This document shows positions 55,278 to 57,645 of a stretch of 57,645 bases of DNA, one piece after another. Origin of the DNA: Ichthyophonus hoferi (taxonomy: Eukaryota > Opisthokonta > Ichthyosporea > Ichthyophonida > Ichthyophonidae). Every line of letters starts with the position of its first letter. Positions within the stretch are counted from its first letter, which is position 1. The position numbers and the translations under genes were made by a program. Under the pieces are notes generated by a model. It was not told the origin of the DNA. It did not search any database and was given only the letters and a program-made list of their open reading frames with translations. The stretch is taken from positions 83,536 to 141,180 of the forward strand of contig NAOQ01000146.1 in assembly GCA_002751075.1 (NCBI GenBank). Reading direction: 5' to 3'.

Positions 55278-55463
55278 TTAATACCTTTCAGTCTTTCTCA
55301 GGCCCTGTCCTAGTACAGCTTTTTCCTTTTTACCTATGACTAGGTCGGAGTCACCAGCAGTCAAGGGTAACCTCCGTCCATTATCTAGGCAGGGAGGTAA
55401 AAGATACCGTTCATGTTCTGGAATGGTCGCCACGCCAGGCCTGACACCTCCAAATAAAGCCAT
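55278..55463 (-). CDS. Candidate first exon of an unknown minus-strand gene
   Basis: The ATG at 55463-55461 opens a frame MALFGGVRPGVATIPEHERY, followed by LLPPCLDNGRRLPLTAGDSD and a Lys-rich stretch ending KTER. A donor GTATTA interrupts an Arg codon close to 55286. GC is higher than in the flanks and the composition is balanced, unlike random AT-rich frames, so I think it is coding. I do not recognise the family. Its start is about 300 bases from the first visible ARMC8-like exon on the other strand, so the two would share a divergent promoter. Downstream exons were not found with confidence. Confidence 0.42.
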   Translation of the reverse strand: MALFGGVRPGVATIPEHERYLLPPCLDNGRRLPLTAGDSDLVIGKKEKAVLGQGLRKTERY

Positions 55464-55759
55464 GAATAAAAAGGTTAAACTAATAAATATGTGTGTAAAG
55501 TTAATATATATAACCTGATAAATTATGTCTAAGACTATTTGATTTTGAGTGCTGGTTTTTAAATAGAGAGGAAAGACCGGATAAAGAGAACATAAGAGAA
55601 GGAAAGAGAGAAAGAATAATTATTCTGAAAGTAGGTATAAAGTCATAATATGATAGCAAGATGGGTGCATTTGTACATATTTTTCTGTGTAGTCTCTAGG
55701 GTGTGTGGGCTCCTTTATCATTTACATTATCCTTTCTCTATCTCCTTCATATTCTACAG

Positions 55760-56477
55760 GGCATAGGACGGATAGAGGGGCTGGCAACTGGGCTATGGAA
55801 AGATGATGAGGATGATCTCTTAGAGTCGATTAAGAGGACAAAGAATGCAGTAATTGGTAGTGCAGCAAGGAAGACACGCCTGGTTGACCTGGGTATTGTA
55901 CCAAGGTAATAGAGTTATGATGAGAGGGGCAGGGGGAGGGGACATTTAGCAGGGAAATAATTTATACCCACCCTAGCAAAAACGTTCTAGCCAAAAACAG
56001 CCTTCATCCTTTTCACTATATATAGTTATATTTTATGTTTGACTATGTTTGACTATGCTAGCTTATTTTTCCTATTTAGGTTTTCTAAGGGTGGGGCGAG
56101 GAAGAGGACCTCCTGTACTGCGTGCGTGCTTTTTGCTCACCAATCACGTCTTTATTTCTTGTTTACTTAAGTATATTATTGTTTCATCCTTAAATCTATA
56201 TATAGAATCAAAATCTTGGCTAAATATCTGAACGATGGCCTGTAAAAGCGATAGAACGTGGGAGTGAACGCGTGTGCGGGATGTGGGTAAAAAAGACTCT
56301 CTTTTATGGACACTAACCAAGTCATCGTTCAGACTAGTTCACATCTTGAAAACAAATGAGAAATCTGCAATCCTAGTTCAGACTGCTGTAATTCTAGGGA
56401 GCATTGCATACGGTGGGTGAGGTGAAACAGATGGAAGGGACGGATTACTTGCATATAGGTGTTCGTTTAGATGTATA

Positions 56478-56516
<39 letters not shown>

Positions 56517-57473
56517 ACAGTCATATTATTGTACTATAATACTATTATATTATCCTTACCATTACAAAACTATCGTATTATTATCCAACAGATAAATATG
56601 GCCTAAATAACCTAAACTCACTCCCTGCCACACCAATTATTTATTCCTTTTCTCTCTTCCTTTCCCTGTCCCGATTTAATTCAATACACGTGTCATACGT
56701 GTCAATTATAGGTGATACAAATGCTGTGATAACATTGGTGGATGCTGGGACTATCCCTGTACTTATCCGATGTTTATATCATACCGACCTTCGGGTAGTA
56801 GAGGCAGCGGTTCGATCACTTAAGATCATCTACCAGTCACCGCTACCCTCTAGATCCTTTCTTTTTAAAGTATGTAATTGATTGCTTGAATTCTTGCATA
56901 TAATATGACCCTGATCTATTGGTTGATAACATTTTTTATTCTTTTCCTTTTCGCTAACCAAGAACACCAACGTAGCCAAGAACACCAACGTTTTTTTTTT
57001 TTTTTTTTCCTTCTTTATGCAATTGCCGGCATCTTTCCTCTTTCTTTTAAGCAATCGATTGGTGATCTTATTTCCATGTGCTTTGTAAAACAACATCACC
57101 CTAATCCATTGGTTAGTAACATTTATTCTTTCCCTTCTCCCTTTTGATCCATTCACATTATTCCAAGTTCTTTATTCGTTTGTTCACGTTCATGCACTCC
57201 GTCCCCTCCTCTTCCTTCTCCTTCCCTCCCGTCCCTCTCCTTCCCTTCCTTATTATTATACTTGTATATCCTTGTATATCTCTTTATACATTTACACAGG
57301 CACCGATTATTCAACTTATATTGGATCTAACGCATTCCATCTATGGTATTATAAGTGAATCAGCCGCGACCCTCCTTGCACGAGGCTGTCAAACCACCCA
57401 ACACCAAGTACAGATAGAGGAGGCGTGCGGGATAAAGGACCTTGTAGCTATACTGTATTCTTCTAGGCCCAAG
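55760..57473 (+). CDS. ARMC8: ARMC8-like armadillo-repeat protein, N-terminal part, 4 exons visible
   Basis: Armadillo-repeat scaffold; ARMC8 and its yeast counterpart Gid5 are subunits of the CTLH/GID ubiquitin ligase. Visible exons: 55760-55905, 56333-56412, 56712-56869, 57300-57473; the gene continues past the window. The match begins at DLLESIKRTKNAVIGSAARK and VDLGIVPRLVHIL, which parallel the ARMC8 segment MKNAVIG...LGAVPRLLYLL. Helical repeats follow: VQTAVILGSIAYGDTNAVIT, DAGTIPVLIRCLYHTDLRVV, EAAVRSLKIIYQSP and SAATLLARGCQTTQHQ. Exons join in frame with GT-AG introns. The start codon is not certain: the open frame runs back to a GTG at 55703 through what looks like a pyrimidine tract and acceptor, and a tiny exon such as ATG GGT GCA TTT just before GTACAT near 55660 would fit phase 0. 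Another armadillo protein remains possible. Confidence 0.75.
56481..56514 (+). repeat. (TA)n run in an ARMC8-like intron
   Basis: About 17 TA units between the second and third visible exons. Confidence 0.85.
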
Positions 57474-57645
57474 GTGGTCATCACTTATGTTTCTTTGTTT
57501 AGTATATAGTGCAAGGAGCATTTTAGAAGATAGTAACACACCAGATATATAGTGTATGTAAGATGTACATAGGTTATTATTATTACTATTCTTAATATTA
57601 TTATTGTTGTTTTTATTATGACTATTATTATTATTCGTCTTATTA

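Noticed and set aside
55703-55759. GTG-initiated N-terminus for the ARMC8-like protein
   Set aside because: The stretch looks like a pyrimidine tract leading to an acceptor at 55758-55759, and it lacks an ATG.

Overview
The window is AT-rich nuclear DNA from an intron-dense eukaryote. Four genes can be read end to end and a fifth enters from the right edge. Splicing them by hand gives 68 introns, all GT-AG, mostly with GTAAGT or GTATGT-like donors, and every exon keeps frame with its neighbours. The ERK-type kinase with an animal-style subdomain, the full-length trifunctional C1-THF synthase and the ARMC8-type armadillo protein point to an opisthokont, most likely an early-branching animal (sponge- or placozoan-like). 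That placement is weak, because some kinase and ARMC8 features are also fungus-like.

Layout, left to right. 1-8.6 kb: mostly non-coding and repeat-bearing. It holds a possible exon at the left edge, an old MITE copy, two inverted copies of an interspersed repeat (R1) about 4 kb apart, and between them a candidate two-exon small gene. 8.6-14.0 kb (+): mitochondrial HSP70 (HSPA9 type), 12 exons. 15.6-22.9 kb (+): M20-family amidohydrolase/peptidase, 11 exons. 25.3-33.6 kb (-): ERK-type MAP kinase, 13 exons, with a 354-bp TA-flanked MITE in one intron. 35.6-36.5 kb (-): a two-exon gene I do not recognise, encoding a signal peptide, a small ectodomain, one membrane span and an acidic tail. 36.5-40.2 kb: no supported gene. 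40.2-53.9 kb (-): cytosolic C1-tetrahydrofolate synthase (MTHFD1 type), 32 exons. 55.3-55.5 kb (-): an orphan candidate first exon. 55.8 kb to the right edge (+): ARMC8-like armadillo protein, continuing outside the window.

The genes do not form a pathway. They are ordinary housekeeping or signalling genes side by side: mitochondrial protein import and folding, amide hydrolysis, MAPK signalling, one-carbon metabolism, and a probable CTLH/GID ubiquitin-ligase subunit. The parts that fit no known family are the single-pass membrane protein, the small candidate gene between the R1 copies, the orphan exon near 55.4 kb, the two repeat families, and a visible excess of CCAAT/ATTGG pentamers in introns and spacers. 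I see no CRISPR array, rRNA or convincing tRNA. All splice models and residue numbers were made by eye and have not been checked by alignment or transcript data.
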